From: an uncultured Pseudomonadales bacterium
GTDB lineage: Bacteria > Pseudomonadota > Gammaproteobacteria > Pseudomonadales > Azotimanducaceae
DNA length: 64,000 nt
Assembly: GCA_951813295.1 (NCBI GenBank)
Contig: CATOTI010000002.1
Location: forward strand, 3,730,522 to 3,794,521
Direction of reading: 5' to 3'
The position numbers and the translations under genes were made by a program. Below are positions 16,853 through 25,724 of this stretch, one piece after another. Position 1 is the first letter of the stretch. Every line of letters begins with the position of its first letter. The notes beneath the pieces were generated by a model. The model did not search any database and had not been told where the DNA came from. It worked only from the letters and a program-made list of their open reading frames with translations.

Positions 16853-17059
16853 GGCGCGCCTTTTTACGCGGCCCTCCTGGGGGCCGAGTCGGCGCGCATT
16901 GTACCGCTTAACGGTTGGGCGTTCATGAAGTGAAACGCGCAAAAAAGCGGCATCTGGTGGGAACTTCCATCGCGCGCCCTACACAAAAACAAGACCCGGA
17001 TGGGTCGTACGATCGAACGCCAGGCGGCGTCGGTCGGTTCAAGGATTGGGAGCGAATGG

Positions 17060-17371
17060 ATGTTTGCGATTTTTGAAAGTGGCGGCAAACAACATCGTGT
17101 GACGGAAGGTTCGGTTGTTCAGCTCGAACGATTGGACGGCGCGCAAGGCGATGAGATCGTCTTCGATAAAGTCATGATGGTCGCTAATGGTGACGACATC
17201 ACCGTGGGTCAGCCTTACCTGTCGGGCGGCACGGTCAAGGGTGAAGTCGTCGAGCACGGCAAGGGCGATAAGGTTCGGATCATCAAGTTCAAGCGCCGCA
17301 AGAACTACATGCGCACGAAAGGTCACCGTCAGTTGTTCACGTCGGTACGCATCACGGCCATTTCGGCCTAA
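17060..17371 (+). CDS. rplU: 50S ribosomal protein L21
   Basis: 103 residues beginning MFAIFESGGKQHRVTEG, the standard L21 start, with the C-terminal basic KFKRRKNYMRTKGHRQ rRNA-binding segment. The ATG at 17060 is chosen over an upstream ATG at 17000 because L21 universally begins near this point; GGGAG precedes it by 8 bases. It is followed 27 bases later by rpmA, with which it is surely co-transcribed. Confidence 0.97.
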   Translation: MFAIFESGGKQHRVTEGSVVQLERLDGAQGDEIVFDKVMMVANGDDITVGQPYLSGGTVKGEVVEHGKGDKVRIIKFKRRKNYMRTKGHRQLFTSVRITAISA

Positions 17372-17398
17372 CCTTCGAGGGTCATACGGAGTCTTCTC

Positions 17399-17656
17399 AT
17401 GGCACATAAGAAAGCAGGCGGTAGTACGCGGAACGGTCGCGACTCAGAGTCGAAACGGCTGGGCGTGAAGAAGTACGGCGGTGAAAACGTGATCGCGGGG
17501 AACATCCTCGTGCGCCAGCGCGGCACCAAGTTCCACGCGGGGGAGAACGTCGGTTGCGGTCGAGACCATACGCTCTTCGCGAAAGCAGACGGCGTGGTGA
17601 AGTATCAGCAGCGCGGACGACTGCAGCGCAAGTACGTGAGCGTGCATCCCGCTTAA
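17399..17656 (+). CDS. rpmA: 50S ribosomal protein L27
   Basis: 85 residues starting AHKKAGGSTRNGRDSESKRL, the conserved N-terminal tail that reaches the peptidyl-transferase centre, and ending VSVHPA. There is no N-terminal extension of the Firmicutes type. It is the second gene of the rplU operon and is followed by a strong terminator. Confidence 0.97.
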   Translation: MAHKKAGGSTRNGRDSESKRLGVKKYGGENVIAGNILVRQRGTKFHAGENVGCGRDHTLFAKADGVVKYQQRGRLQRKYVSVHPA

Positions 17657-17679
17657 GCGTCGCGCGACAAGGAATCAGG

Positions 17680-17705
17680 AAAGCCCGGGTTATCCCGGGC
17701 TTTTT
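17680..17705 (+). terminator. Rho-independent terminator after rpmA
   Basis: AAAGCCCGGG and CCCGGGCTTT form a 10-bp perfect stem with TTAT as loop, followed by a T run. It separates the ribosomal operon from obgE. Confidence 0.9.
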
Positions 17706-17756
17706 CGTTACGCTCAACATCCGTTCATTCGTTGTAGACGGGCGCGATAAAACCCC

Positions 17757-18932
17757 ATGAAGTTTGTCGACGAAGCGGTCATCGATGTCGAAGCCGGGGC
17801 AGGCGGTAACGGCTGCCTCTCTTTCTACCGTGCGAAGAACATCGCCAAAGGCGGACCCGATGGCGGGGATGGCGGCAATGGCGGTGACGTGGTGCTCATC
17901 GGTGACGATGCGCTCAATACGCTCGTGGATTTTCGCTTCCAGCCTCGCTATCGCGCGCCGTCCGGTGAGCAGGGTAAAGGCCGTGACCGAACCGGGGCGG
18001 CCGGCGATACGCTGACGATCCGGGTGCCGATTGGCACCACTGTGGTCGATGAAGAGACGCTCGACGTCGTGGGTGATGTCGAACATGTGGGTGACACGAT
18101 TCTGGTCGCCAAAGGCGGTGTGCGCGGCCTCGGCAACACGCGCTTCAAGTCGAGTACGAACCGTGCGCCACGCCAGACGACGCCTGGTAAACCCGGGGAT
18201 AAGCGGCGGCTTCGATTGCAGCTCAAGGTGATCGCCGATGTGGGCCTGCTCGGCCTTCCTAACGCGGGCAAATCGACGCTGATCAGCCGCGTTTCGGCCT
18301 CGCGCCCGAAGATCGCCGACTATCCGTTCACGACGCTCGTGCCGAACCTCGGCGTCGTGCGGATCGCCGATGCGGCGAGTTTCGTGATGGCTGACATTCC
18401 GGGCGTGATCGAAGGTGCGGCGCAAGGCGCCGGTCTGGGGGCTCAGTTTCTCCGCCACCTCAGTCGGACGCGGGTGCTGCTCCACCTCGTCGACATCCTG
18501 CCGATCGATCAATCGGATCCGCTCGAGAATTTGCGCACGATCGAAGGCGAACTCGCCGCCTACAGCGGTGCGCTGATGGCACGCGAGATCTGGATCGTGC
18601 CGAATAAGATCGATGTCACGGACGATGAGGCGACGATCGAAACGATCCGTGCCGCGTTTCCGGATCGACAGGTTTTCCCGATCTCGGCGGCGACCGGTGC
18701 GGGTGTCACCGCGTTACTCGAAGCGTTGATGCGCCACATCGACGAATACACGTTGCGGCTCGAAGAAGACCCGGAATTTGCGCGCCGCGAGGCCGAATTG
18801 CTGACCGCGATCGGCGACGATGTGCTGCGTCATTCCATCGCCGTCCGGCCTGTGCGCTCGAACCAACCGGTGGATGCGCCGGTTGATGACGACGACGAGG
18901 GTGAGATCGAGGTGGTTTACCAGCGTGACTGA
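17757..18932 (+). CDS. obgE: Obg-family GTPase
   Basis: A 391-residue protein with the glycine-rich Obg fold at the N-terminus (GGPDGGDGGNGGDVVL), then a GTPase domain with G1 GLPNAGKST near residue 166, switch/G3 ADIPGVIEG, and G4 NKID. Obg acts in late 50S subunit assembly and stress control. Its stop overlaps the GTG of proB by 8 bases, so the two are coupled. It has its own transcript start after the rpmA terminator. Confidence 0.96.
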   Translation: MKFVDEAVIDVEAGAGGNGCLSFYRAKNIAKGGPDGGDGGNGGDVVLIGDDALNTLVDFRFQPRYRAPSGEQGKGRDRTGAAGDTLTIRVPIGTTVVDEETLDVVGDVEHVGDTILVAKGGVRGLGNTRFKSSTNRAPRQTTPGKPGDKRRLRLQLKVIADVGLLGLPNAGKSTLISRVSASRPKIADYPFTTLVPNLGVVRIADAASFVMADIPGVIEGAAQGAGLGAQFLRHLSRTRVLLHLVDILPIDQSDPLENLRTIEGELAAYSGALMAREIWIVPNKIDVTDDEATIETIRAAFPDRQVFPISAATGAGVTALLEALMRHIDEYTLRLEEDPEFARREAELLTAIGDDVLRHSIAVRPVRSNQPVDAPVDDDDEGEIEVVYQRD

Positions 18933-20037
18933 CAACGCCAACACAGTCTGGGTCGTCAAGATCGGGTCGGCGCTCATCACCGGTGACGGTCAGGGGATCC
19001 GGCGCGATCGCCTGGCCGCGTGGTGCCATCAGGTTGGTGTACTCGCCGATCAGGGGATCGACGTCGTGCTGGTCTCCAGCGGCGCGGTTGCCGAAGGTTG
19101 TCTGCGGCTGGGTTTCGCTTCCCGCCCGGATACGGTGCACGAAATACAGGCCGCGGCAGCGGTCGGCCAGACGGGTCTCATCGAGGCTTACGAAGCCGCT
19201 CTCGGGGAGATCGGCCGGCGCGCGGCGATGGTGCTCCTCACGCACGACGATCTCGCCAACCGCGAGCGATATCTGAACGCGCGTACGACGATCCGTACGC
19301 TGCTTGAGCTCGGTGTGGTTCCGATCATCAACGAGAACGATTCGGTCGCGACGGATGAGATCAAGCTCGGCGACAACGACACGCTTGCGGCACTCGTCTC
19401 GAACCTACTCGGCGCCGACGTCCTGGTGATCTTGACCGATCAGGCCGGGCTCCATCATGCCGATCCGCGGCGTGATCCCGCGGCGCCGCTCCTCGAATCG
19501 GCGGCCGCCGACGATCCGGCGCTCGACGCGATGGCGGGTTCGGGGGCTGGGCGCTTGGGGCGCGGCGGGATGGTGACGAAGATCGGTGCGGCGCGATCGG
19601 CGGCCTTGTCGGGCGCCGACACCCTCATTGCCGATGGTCGCCTCGACGACGTATTGGCGAGGCTCGCCCAGGGCGAGGCCATCGGGACACGTTTGACCGC
19701 CGGTGTTCAGCCGCTCGTCGCGCGAAAGCGCTGGATCGCGGGTGTGCTACGACCGAAAGGTGACGTGCAGATCGATTCCGGCGCGGTGCATGCGGTGCGC
19801 ACGCGCGGGGTGAGCGTCTTGCCGGTGGGTGTGATCGCCGCGCGCGGCGCCTTTCATCGTGGTGACGTCGTGCGGGTCGTCGACGATCAGGGCCTCGCGG
19901 TCGCCAAAGGGCTCGTCAACTACGACGTTTTCGAGACACAGAAGATCCTAGGCCGCACATCGCGGGAAATCGAAGATCTACTCGGATACGTCGACGAGGC
20001 GGAACTGATTCATCGCGACAACCTCGTCGTGCTCTGA
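18925..20037 (+). CDS. proB: Glutamate 5-kinase
   Basis: 370 residues from a GTG at 18925: amino-acid kinase domain (WVVKIGSALIT, VLVSSGAVAEG, NENDSVATDEIKLGDND, DQAGLHHADPR) plus a C-terminal PUA domain from about residue 280. It phosphorylates glutamate, the first step of proline synthesis. The start overlaps the end of obgE by 8 bases; a longer frame from 18820 lies in obgE coding sequence and is rejected. obgE-proB adjacency is common in gammaproteobacteria. proA is not next to it. Confidence 0.95.
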   Translation: MTDNANTVWVVKIGSALITGDGQGIRRDRLAAWCHQVGVLADQGIDVVLVSSGAVAEGCLRLGFASRPDTVHEIQAAAAVGQTGLIEAYEAALGEIGRRAAMVLLTHDDLANRERYLNARTTIRTLLELGVVPIINENDSVATDEIKLGDNDTLAALVSNLLGADVLVILTDQAGLHHADPRRDPAAPLLESAAADDPALDAMAGSGAGRLGRGGMVTKIGAARSAALSGADTLIADGRLDDVLARLAQGEAIGTRLTAGVQPLVARKRWIAGVLRPKGDVQIDSGAVHAVRTRGVSVLPVGVIAARGAFHRGDVVRVVDDQGLAVAKGLVNYDVFETQKILGRTSREIEDLLGYVDEAELIHRDNLVVL

Positions 20038-20077
20038 CGTGGCGCTTTGGCGTTCGTCAGAGGCTCCGCGATGGGGG

Positions 20078-20096
20078 CGGCGGGATGGTCCCGCCG
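20078..20096. terminator. Hairpin between convergent proB and rpsT
   Basis: CGGCGGGA and TCCCGCCG form an 8-bp perfect stem with a TGG loop, centred in the 67-base gap between the two convergent stop codons. There is no T-tract on either side. Position suggests a bidirectional transcript end or RNA 3'-end protection. Confidence 0.45.
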
Positions 20097-20104
20097 AGGG
20101 GCAA

Positions 20105-20371
20105 TCAGCTGGCGAGGGATTGGATTTTGGCGTTCAGCCGCGACTTGTGCCGCGCCGCTTTGTTGCGATGCATGATGCCTTTCTGCGCCATCTTGTCGAT
20201 CACGGGGATCGCGACGTTGAGCGCTTCGAGCGCTGCTGCCGAATCACCCGATTCGATGGCCGCGTCGACCTTCTTGATGTAGGTCCGAACCATCGAACGT
20301 TGGCTCGCGTTACGGACGCGGTGACGCTCGGCTTGTCGAGCGCGTTTTCTCGCTTGGGCACTATTTGCCAA
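20105..20371 (-). CDS. rpsT: 30S ribosomal protein S20
   Basis: 88 residues with the S20 pattern ANSAQARKRARQAERHRVRN and KKVDAAI...IMHRNKAARHKSRL. The start codon is TTG at 20371, directly before ANSAQAR; an in-frame ATG at 20437 would add an unrelated 22-residue extension. E. coli rpsT also uses UUG, where the weak start is linked to S20 autoregulation. It is transcribed divergently from murJ, whose start lies 60 bases away. Confidence 0.95.
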   Translation of the reverse strand: MANSAQARKRARQAERHRVRNASQRSMVRTYIKKVDAAIESGDSAAALEALNVAIPVIDKMAQKGIMHRNKAARHKSRLNAKIQSLAS

Positions 20372-20430
20372 AGGAATACCTTCAGGGGCTGGTTTGAAAG
20401 GGCGCGTAATATGCTCCCGGCCCTTTCTCG

Positions 20431-22017
20431 ATGTCAATCAGCGGGACGGGTATGGCGGAGGATGTAGCGGAAACCTCGCCGCCGACCGCGGATGTCGCTC
20501 GTCAGGGCGGCGTCGTCGCCGGATTTACCGGGCTTTCCCGATTGTCGGGACTCGCCCGCGATGTGGCGCTTTCGCATGTCTTCGGCGCGTCCGGCACCGC
20601 TGACGCGTTCTTCGTTGCCTTCCGGATTCCGAACTTTTTTCGCCGGCTGACGGCCGAAGGCGCGTTTGCGCAAGCGTTCGTGCCCGTGGTCAGCAGTTTT
20701 CACCGTGAACCCCGCGAGGAACTGAAGCGTTTCGTCGCCGCGACGATGGGTAACTTCACGTTGGTGTTGGCGCTGGTCACGGTACTGGGCGTCGTTGGCG
20801 CCACGGGGCTCGTCTATCTCTTCGCACCGGGTTTCGCGGACGACGCCACAAGATTCGCGATCACCACGGAACTCGTCCGCTTCACGTTCCCCTATCTCGC
20901 CTTCATCTCGCTCGCGGCGTTTGCGGGCTCGTTGTTGAACAGTGTCGGTCGATTCGCGGTTCCCGCGGCGTCGCCCGTACTTCTCAATCTCGTTCTGGTG
21001 ATTGCGGCCGTCGGTTTCGTGCCGGTGTTCGGCTCGCCGGGTCACGTGCTCGCCATCGGGGTGCTCATCGCGGGGGCGATCCAGCTTCTTTTTCATCTAC
21101 CGTCGCTCAAGCGCGCGGAGCTTCTGTTTGCGCCGCGCGTCGACTGGCGTCATCGCGGCGTGCGCGAGATGTTGCGGTTGATGGTGCCGGCCGTGCTGGC
21201 GGCGTCGGTGAATCAGCTCAATGCCTTGATCGGCAGCGTGCTGGCATCGTTGCTCGCCGTGGGGAGCGTGTCCTGGCTCTACTACGCCGATCGGATCATG
21301 GAACTGCCGGTGGGGCTGGTGGCGATCGCGCTCGGGACCGTGCTCTTGCCAAGCTTGTCGCGTTTGCATGCGGGCCACGAGATCGAGCGTTTTCGTGCGG
21401 CGCTCGATTGGGGCATCCGGGTAGCACTCCTGCTCGCGGTGCCGGCGTCAGTCGGTGCCTATCTTCTCGCCGGTCCCTTGATCTCGGCCGTCTTCTTGCA
21501 CGGTGAGATGACGGCGACGGATGCCCGTCAGGCGGCGCTCGCGCTCGAAGCCTTCACGTACGGCCTCATTCCGTTGGTGCTGACGAAAGTGCTCGCGCCT
21601 GCGTACTTCTCCAGGCACGACACGAAAACGCCGTTCCGTTACGCCTCGATCAGTGTGGTGGTCAACATCGCCGTGAGTCTTGCCCTCGTCGGCGTTCTCG
21701 CGCACGTGGGCTTAGCACTCGCGACGTCGATTGCAGCGGGCGTGCACGTCTTGCTTCTGGGTCGTGGACTCATGCGTGATGGCACGCTCAGCCCTTCGGC
21801 CGCGTGGTGGTGGCTTTCGCTCAAGATCGTGATCGCGTCGGCTGCGATGGTGCTCGCGATCACGTTCGTCGAACCGGAGGCGAGCTTCTGGATCGAGGGT
21901 CGTTGGCTCGATCGCGCGGCCGCGGCCGCGGGGCTCGTGCTGTTGGGTGCGGTGGTGTATCTCGCTTCGATTTTTTTGCTTGGCGTAAGGCCGGGCGATG
22001 TCCGACATCGTGTGTAG
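20431..22017 (+). CDS. murJ: Lipid II flippase MurJ
   Basis: A 528-residue MOP-superfamily membrane protein with about 14 helices and MurJ landmarks: TGLSRLSGLARDVALSHVFG, ADAFFVAFRIPNFFRRL, AEGAFAQAFVPV. It flips lipid II across the inner membrane for peptidoglycan synthesis. Alternative ATG codons at 20431 and 20452 are both possible. It sits upstream of ribF as in other gammaproteobacteria. Confidence 0.95.
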   Translation: MSISGTGMAEDVAETSPPTADVARQGGVVAGFTGLSRLSGLARDVALSHVFGASGTADAFFVAFRIPNFFRRLTAEGAFAQAFVPVVSSFHREPREELKRFVAATMGNFTLVLALVTVLGVVGATGLVYLFAPGFADDATRFAITTELVRFTFPYLAFISLAAFAGSLLNSVGRFAVPAASPVLLNLVLVIAAVGFVPVFGSPGHVLAIGVLIAGAIQLLFHLPSLKRAELLFAPRVDWRHRGVREMLRLMVPAVLAASVNQLNALIGSVLASLLAVGSVSWLYYADRIMELPVGLVAIALGTVLLPSLSRLHAGHEIERFRAALDWGIRVALLLAVPASVGAYLLAGPLISAVFLHGEMTATDARQAALALEAFTYGLIPLVLTKVLAPAYFSRHDTKTPFRYASISVVVNIAVSLALVGVLAHVGLALATSIAAGVHVLLLGRGLMRDGTLSPSAAWWWLSLKIVIASAAMVLAITFVEPEASFWIEGRWLDRAAAAAGLVLLGAVVYLASIFLLGVRPGDVRHRV

Positions 22018-22028
22018 AATTCGCTGCC

Positions 22029-22961
22029 ATGGAGATCATCCGCGGTTGGCACAACATTCGTCCGCACCACAAAGGTTGTGTCGCGACGATTGGTAATTTC
22101 GATGGGGTGCATCGCGGCCACCAGGTGCTGCTCGACCATCTGAAAGCGCAGGGCAGAAAGCTCGGTCAGCCGAGCCTCTTGATTACCTTCGAACCGCTGC
22201 CGCGTGAATATTTCAACCAGTCGAGGCCCGCGCGGCTGACGCGGTTCCGGGAAAAGATCCACATCCTGCGTGAACTCGGCATCGACCGGGTGCTCTGCAT
22301 ACCGTTTAACGAACGCACACGAACCATCCCGGCGCGGGAAGTGATCGAGGACGTATTGGTCGCGGGGCTCGGCATTCAGTACATCGTGACGGGGGACGAT
22401 TTTCGCTTCGGCAAGGATCGCGACGGCGACTTCGAGATGCTGAAGGCGGCCGGCGAGAAATACGGGTTCGGCGCGAGTCACATCAATACGCAGACGGTGG
22501 CGGTCGAGCGGGTCAGCAGCACGCGTATCCGCGAGACGCTCCAGAAAGGCGACCTCGCCATGGCGGAGGAACTCCTCGGCCGGCCCTACTTCATCATGGG
22601 GCGGGTCGTCTACGGTCGCCAACTCGGGCGAACGCTCGGTGTACCCACGGCCAACATTCGATTACAGCGATATCGTTCGGCCCTCGAGGGCGTTTTCGCC
22701 GTGACGGTGGAGATCGAAGGCAGTGACGAAGTCCGGCAGGGTGTGGCGAACATCGGTATCCGACCCACGGTCGATGGCAAGGAACCGCTGCTCGAGGCGC
22801 ATATCTTCGACTTTGAAGGCGATATCTACGGTGAGCTTCTCAAGGTGACGGTCGTCAAGAAGATCCGGGAAGAGCGCAAGTTCCCCGGGCTCGACGAACT
22901 CAAAGCCGAGATCGAGCGGGATATCGGCAAGACCCGCGAGTTTTTCTCACAGCTCCCATGA
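22029..22961 (+). CDS. ribF: Bifunctional riboflavin kinase / FAD synthetase
   Basis: 310 residues: N-terminal FAD synthetase nucleotidyltransferase with GNFDGVHRGHQ near residue 22 and a VTGDDFRFGKDRDG motif, then a flavokinase domain from about residue 185 (GRTLGVPTANI, GVANIGIRPTVDG). It makes FMN and FAD. The ATG at 22029 is chosen because homology starts there. Unusually its end overlaps lspA directly (ATGA); most relatives have ileS between them. Confidence 0.95.
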   Translation: MEIIRGWHNIRPHHKGCVATIGNFDGVHRGHQVLLDHLKAQGRKLGQPSLLITFEPLPREYFNQSRPARLTRFREKIHILRELGIDRVLCIPFNERTRTIPAREVIEDVLVAGLGIQYIVTGDDFRFGKDRDGDFEMLKAAGEKYGFGASHINTQTVAVERVSSTRIRETLQKGDLAMAEELLGRPYFIMGRVVYGRQLGRTLGVPTANIRLQRYRSALEGVFAVTVEIEGSDEVRQGVANIGIRPTVDGKEPLLEAHIFDFEGDIYGELLKVTVVKKIREERKFPGLDELKAEIERDIGKTREFFSQLP

Positions 22962-23443
22962 TTCGCTGGTACGCACTCGCCGCGCTTGTGCTGGCCGGCG
23001 ATCAGCTCACCAAGTATCTGGCAATGGATCTTCTGACCTTCGGCCGTTCGGTCGAGGTCCTGCCGTTTCTCGCCTGGACGCTCGCGTGCAACGAGGGTGC
23101 GGCGTTCAGCATGTTCCAGGGCTACGGCTGGGTGTTTGCGATCGTTGCGGTAGTGATTTCGATCTACCTCGTCGTCGAGATCTGGCGCGTCGATCCCGGC
23201 GCGCAGATCGAAGGTGCGGCGTATGGCTTCATCCTCGCGGGTGCGCTAGGCAACCTCACGGACCGACTGACGCACGAATGCGTCGTCGATTTTGTTCACG
23301 TGCGCTACGAGTGGTTCAACTTTCCGGTCTTCAATCTCGCCGATAGCGCGATCTTCATCGGTGCCGTGGGGTGGATCTATCTCCTCATCCTCGAAGCTCG
23401 CGGTGTGCAGCGCGAGAAGATTGCGGAAAACGAAAGCGAATGA
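22958..23443 (+). CDS. lspA: Lipoprotein signal peptidase (signal peptidase II)
   Basis: 161 residues with four membrane segments and the two catalytic aspartate motifs, GALGNLTDRL and FNLADSAIF, plus the N-terminal AGDQLTKYLAM. It cleaves prolipoproteins such as the BamD and cytochrome lipoproteins in this window. It overlaps ribF by 4 bases and fkpB by 4 bases, so the three are translationally coupled. Confidence 0.95.
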   Translation: MIRWYALAALVLAGDQLTKYLAMDLLTFGRSVEVLPFLAWTLACNEGAAFSMFQGYGWVFAIVAVVISIYLVVEIWRVDPGAQIEGAAYGFILAGALGNLTDRLTHECVVDFVHVRYEWFNFPVFNLADSAIFIGAVGWIYLLILEARGVQREKIAENESE

Positions 23444-23910
23444 CGGATACGTTGCCGGGAATGATCGCGCGCGAGGGCGAAACGCCGGTCGCGCCGGATA
23501 CCCGCGTAACACTTCATTTTTCGCTCTTTCTCGATAACGGTGACGAAGTCGATACGACCCGGCGCGGCGAACCCGCGACATTCGAGTTCGGTGACGGCAA
23601 CCTGCTGCCTGGATTCGAGGCGGCGCTTGTGGGACTCAAGGCCGGTGACGATGCGCAGCTCAACATCACGGCGGACGATGCTTTCGGTCCGCGCCGTGAG
23701 GAGAACACCCGTCGTTTGCGCCTGACGGATTTCCCCGACCCGGGCGAGCTCGAAGAGGGACTCCTGATGTCGTTCGCCTCACCGGAAGGGGAGTTGCCGG
23801 GCGTCGTGCGTTCGATCTCGGGTATGGAAGTTATCGTCGACTTCAACCACCCGCTCGCCGGGCGCGAGATCGTGTTCGATGTGACGATTTTGCGCGTGGA
23901 GCGCATCTAG
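23440..23910 (+). CDS. fkpB: FKBP-type peptidyl-prolyl isomerase, SlpA-like
   Basis: 156 residues of the SlpA/FkpB group: TLHFSLFLDNGDEVDTT, FGDGNLLPGFEAALVGLKAGD, and an IF insert domain followed by FNHPLAGREIVFDVTI. It catalyses prolyl isomerisation and acts as a chaperone. The ATG at 23440 overlaps the lspA stop. In relatives ispH comes next; here the next gene is a pilin, 105 bases later. Confidence 0.92.
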   Translation: MTDTLPGMIAREGETPVAPDTRVTLHFSLFLDNGDEVDTTRRGEPATFEFGDGNLLPGFEAALVGLKAGDDAQLNITADDAFGPRREENTRRLRLTDFPDPGELEEGLLMSFASPEGELPGVVRSISGMEVIVDFNHPLAGREIVFDVTILRVERI

Positions 23911-24014
23911 CCGCGATTCGCGGCGGACGGGCAGAGCGTCGGCGAAAGCTCGAGTTCTTGTAGGAAAAGAACCCCTCGGGGCCATCCCGCAATTACGGCG
24001 CGGACAATCCCCAC

Positions 24015-24440
24015 ATGCGTCGCCAATTCGAACCAATGACCTCCCGGGGCTTTTCACTCGCCGAACTCATGACGGCCGTGGCGATCGTTGGTGTGCTGGC
24101 GGCGATCGCGATCCCGTCCTTCAGTGCTTTTCGAAAGAGCGGCGAAGTCACGTCCGCGCAGGCCGATCTTGCGAGTTGTCTCATGCGGATCACGCCGCGT
24201 GTCTCGATCGACGCTGAGGCAGACGTCCGAGAAGAGATCGAAGCGGCGTTCTCTGAGGCGTGCGGTTTTACCGGCGACGACGGCCGACGGCTCGAGCTCG
24301 ATATCGACGGCACCAACTTCTGGCTCTCGGTGGCGACGACCAGTGGCACGCTCAAGCTTTCGAACCGAGGTCGACGGCAATGGGATCGCAACCAGGACGG
24401 TGATTTCGACGATCCAGACGAAGGGCGTTGGGGACCTTGA
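24015..24440 (+). CDS. Type IV minor pilin / pseudopilin (PilE- or FimT-like)
   Basis: A prepilin with cleavage site G-FSLAE (E at +5) and the hydrophobic helix LMTAVAIVGVLAAIAIPSF. The mature part has two cysteines (in ASCLMR and EACGF) that could form a disulfide. Near the C-terminus, DRNQDGDFDDPDEG resembles a calcium-binding loop as seen in FimU-type minor pilins. An internal ATG 7 codons in (MTSRGFSL) is an alternative start with a shorter leader. It overlaps pilV by 13 bases and opens the minor pilin cluster. Confidence 0.82.
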   Translation: MRRQFEPMTSRGFSLAELMTAVAIVGVLAAIAIPSFSAFRKSGEVTSAQADLASCLMRITPRVSIDAEADVREEIEAAFSEACGFTGDDGRRLELDIDGTNFWLSVATTSGTLKLSNRGRRQWDRNQDGDFDDPDEGRWGP

Positions 24441-24892
24441 GGCGCGGTGGTGTAGTCGGCTTTTCGTTGGTCGAGATTCTCGTCGCGCTGCTGCTGTTGG
24501 CCGGGGCGGTACTCGGCTTGGCGCAGGCGCAGGTCACGGCCGGGGTCGCGGCGAAGGAAGCAATGCAGCGCGTCCGGGCGATCGATGCGGCGCGCGATTG
24601 GCTTGCCGTGCTGGCGGCGGATCCGGAGCGTGCGGCGATCTATCGATCAGTCAGATTGGGTGATGCGCCGGCGTCGGGCGGAAACAGCTGTGGCAAAGGC
24701 CCGGCTTGCCTTACCGCTCGATGGAAATGCGGCTTTTCGACGTGGCGCGAACGATGCGGTCGGACCTCGTCCGGCGTTCTGCCTATGGATGGTGGTGTGG
24801 ATGAGAGTGGCGATCCTGTGGTGGTGGTCCGCTACGGCGAGAACGGGCCGGAAAGCGTCTACGAGGTTCGTTTGCCTTTGGTCGATGGCTAG
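24428..24892 (+). CDS. pilV: Type IV pilus minor pilin PilV-like
   Basis: 154 residues with prepilin motif VVG-FSLVE followed by ILVALLLLAGAVLGLAQAQ, the PilV pattern. Four cysteines are in the soluble part. The start is a TTG at 24428 overlapping the preceding pilin. Its position between a FimT/PilE-like gene and pilW supports PilV. It would help prime pilus assembly in the inner membrane together with PilW and PilX. Confidence 0.78.
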   Translation: MGTLRRGGVVGFSLVEILVALLLLAGAVLGLAQAQVTAGVAAKEAMQRVRAIDAARDWLAVLAADPERAAIYRSVRLGDAPASGGNSCGKGPACLTARWKCGFSTWRERCGRTSSGVLPMDGGVDESGDPVVVVRYGENGPESVYEVRLPLVDG

Positions 24893-25724
24893 GAGACACA
24901 CTCAGCGAGACCGGGCGGCAGGGATGACGCTGGTCGAGGCCCTGCTGGCATCACTACTCGCGGCGATAGTAGGCGCCGGTCTGGTTCGTTCGTTCGCGGC
25001 GCAGGGCGAGTTCCAAGCCGGCTGGATCGAGACACGGGAGGCGGAGCGGTCGGTCGGCAGTGCCATCGAGATCGTCGCGCGGGCGATCGAAGAGGCGGGC
25101 TACGTCGGTTGTCATTCGAGGACAACGGGCGAGGCGGATGGTGATCCTGCCGTCTGGCCGTTCGACCAGGCGGTCGACATCGAGCCGGGATCCGTCGGTG
25201 ACGCGTTGATTACGTACCGCGTCGATGACTCCTTGCCAGTCGTGAGTTACGGGCCGGAATCGGTTGTCGCGATCGGCCGTTTCGATCGCAAGCCGAAGGT
25301 CGGTCGGGTGTTGGTTCTCGCGACCTGTCGCGGTGGATGGTCGTTCCGTGGGACCGGGATCCGTCACCTGACCTGGATCGGGCAGAAACGCACGGAGGCG
25401 TTCGGCGATGTCGTTGGCGCCGCGGAGGCGATGGCCGGGCTGGATCGGGATGCTGGGCTGGACGGCGTCGCTATAGCGCCTGGTGGTACCACGCTCGGGA
25501 TACTGAGATCCCAGCGCTTCTACATCGGACCGAATGTGGACCAGGGTAGGTCGTTGTGGATCGTGTTGAACGGTGGACGAGCGACGGAACTCGTCCGCGG
25601 CGTGAATCGGCTCGAAGCGGAACGGATCGCGACGAATCTCGTCCGGGTGCGTATCGAGGCGGTGGTGCGGACGGGGCGCGTCGCCCGGGAAAGAACGCTC
25701 GTTGTCCGAAACGCCCGTTCATGA
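24885..25724 (+). CDS. pilW: Type IV pilus minor pilin PilW-like
   Basis: 279 residues; prepilin motif AAG-MTLVE (Met instead of Phe at +1) with helix ALLASLLAAIVGAGLVRSF, and a long soluble domain typical of PilW (GYVGCHS after an ERSVGSAIEIVARAIEEA helix). The ATG at 24885 overlaps the end of pilV by 8 bases. Longer upstream reading lies inside pilV and is rejected. Confidence 0.82.
   Translation: MARRHTQRDRAAGMTLVEALLASLLAAIVGAGLVRSFAAQGEFQAGWIETREAERSVGSAIEIVARAIEEAGYVGCHSRTTGEADGDPAVWPFDQAVDIEPGSVGDALITYRVDDSLPVVSYGPESVVAIGRFDRKPKVGRVLVLATCRGGWSFRGTGIRHLTWIGQKRTEAFGDVVGAAEAMAGLDRDAGLDGVAIAPGGTTLGILRSQRFYIGPNVDQGRSLWIVLNGGRATELVRGVNRLEAERIATNLVRVRIEAVVRTGRVARERTLVVRNARS

Noticed and set aside
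21639..22622. A 327-residue minus-strand open frame across murJ and ribF
   Set aside because: It crosses two real genes and shows no recognisable domain.
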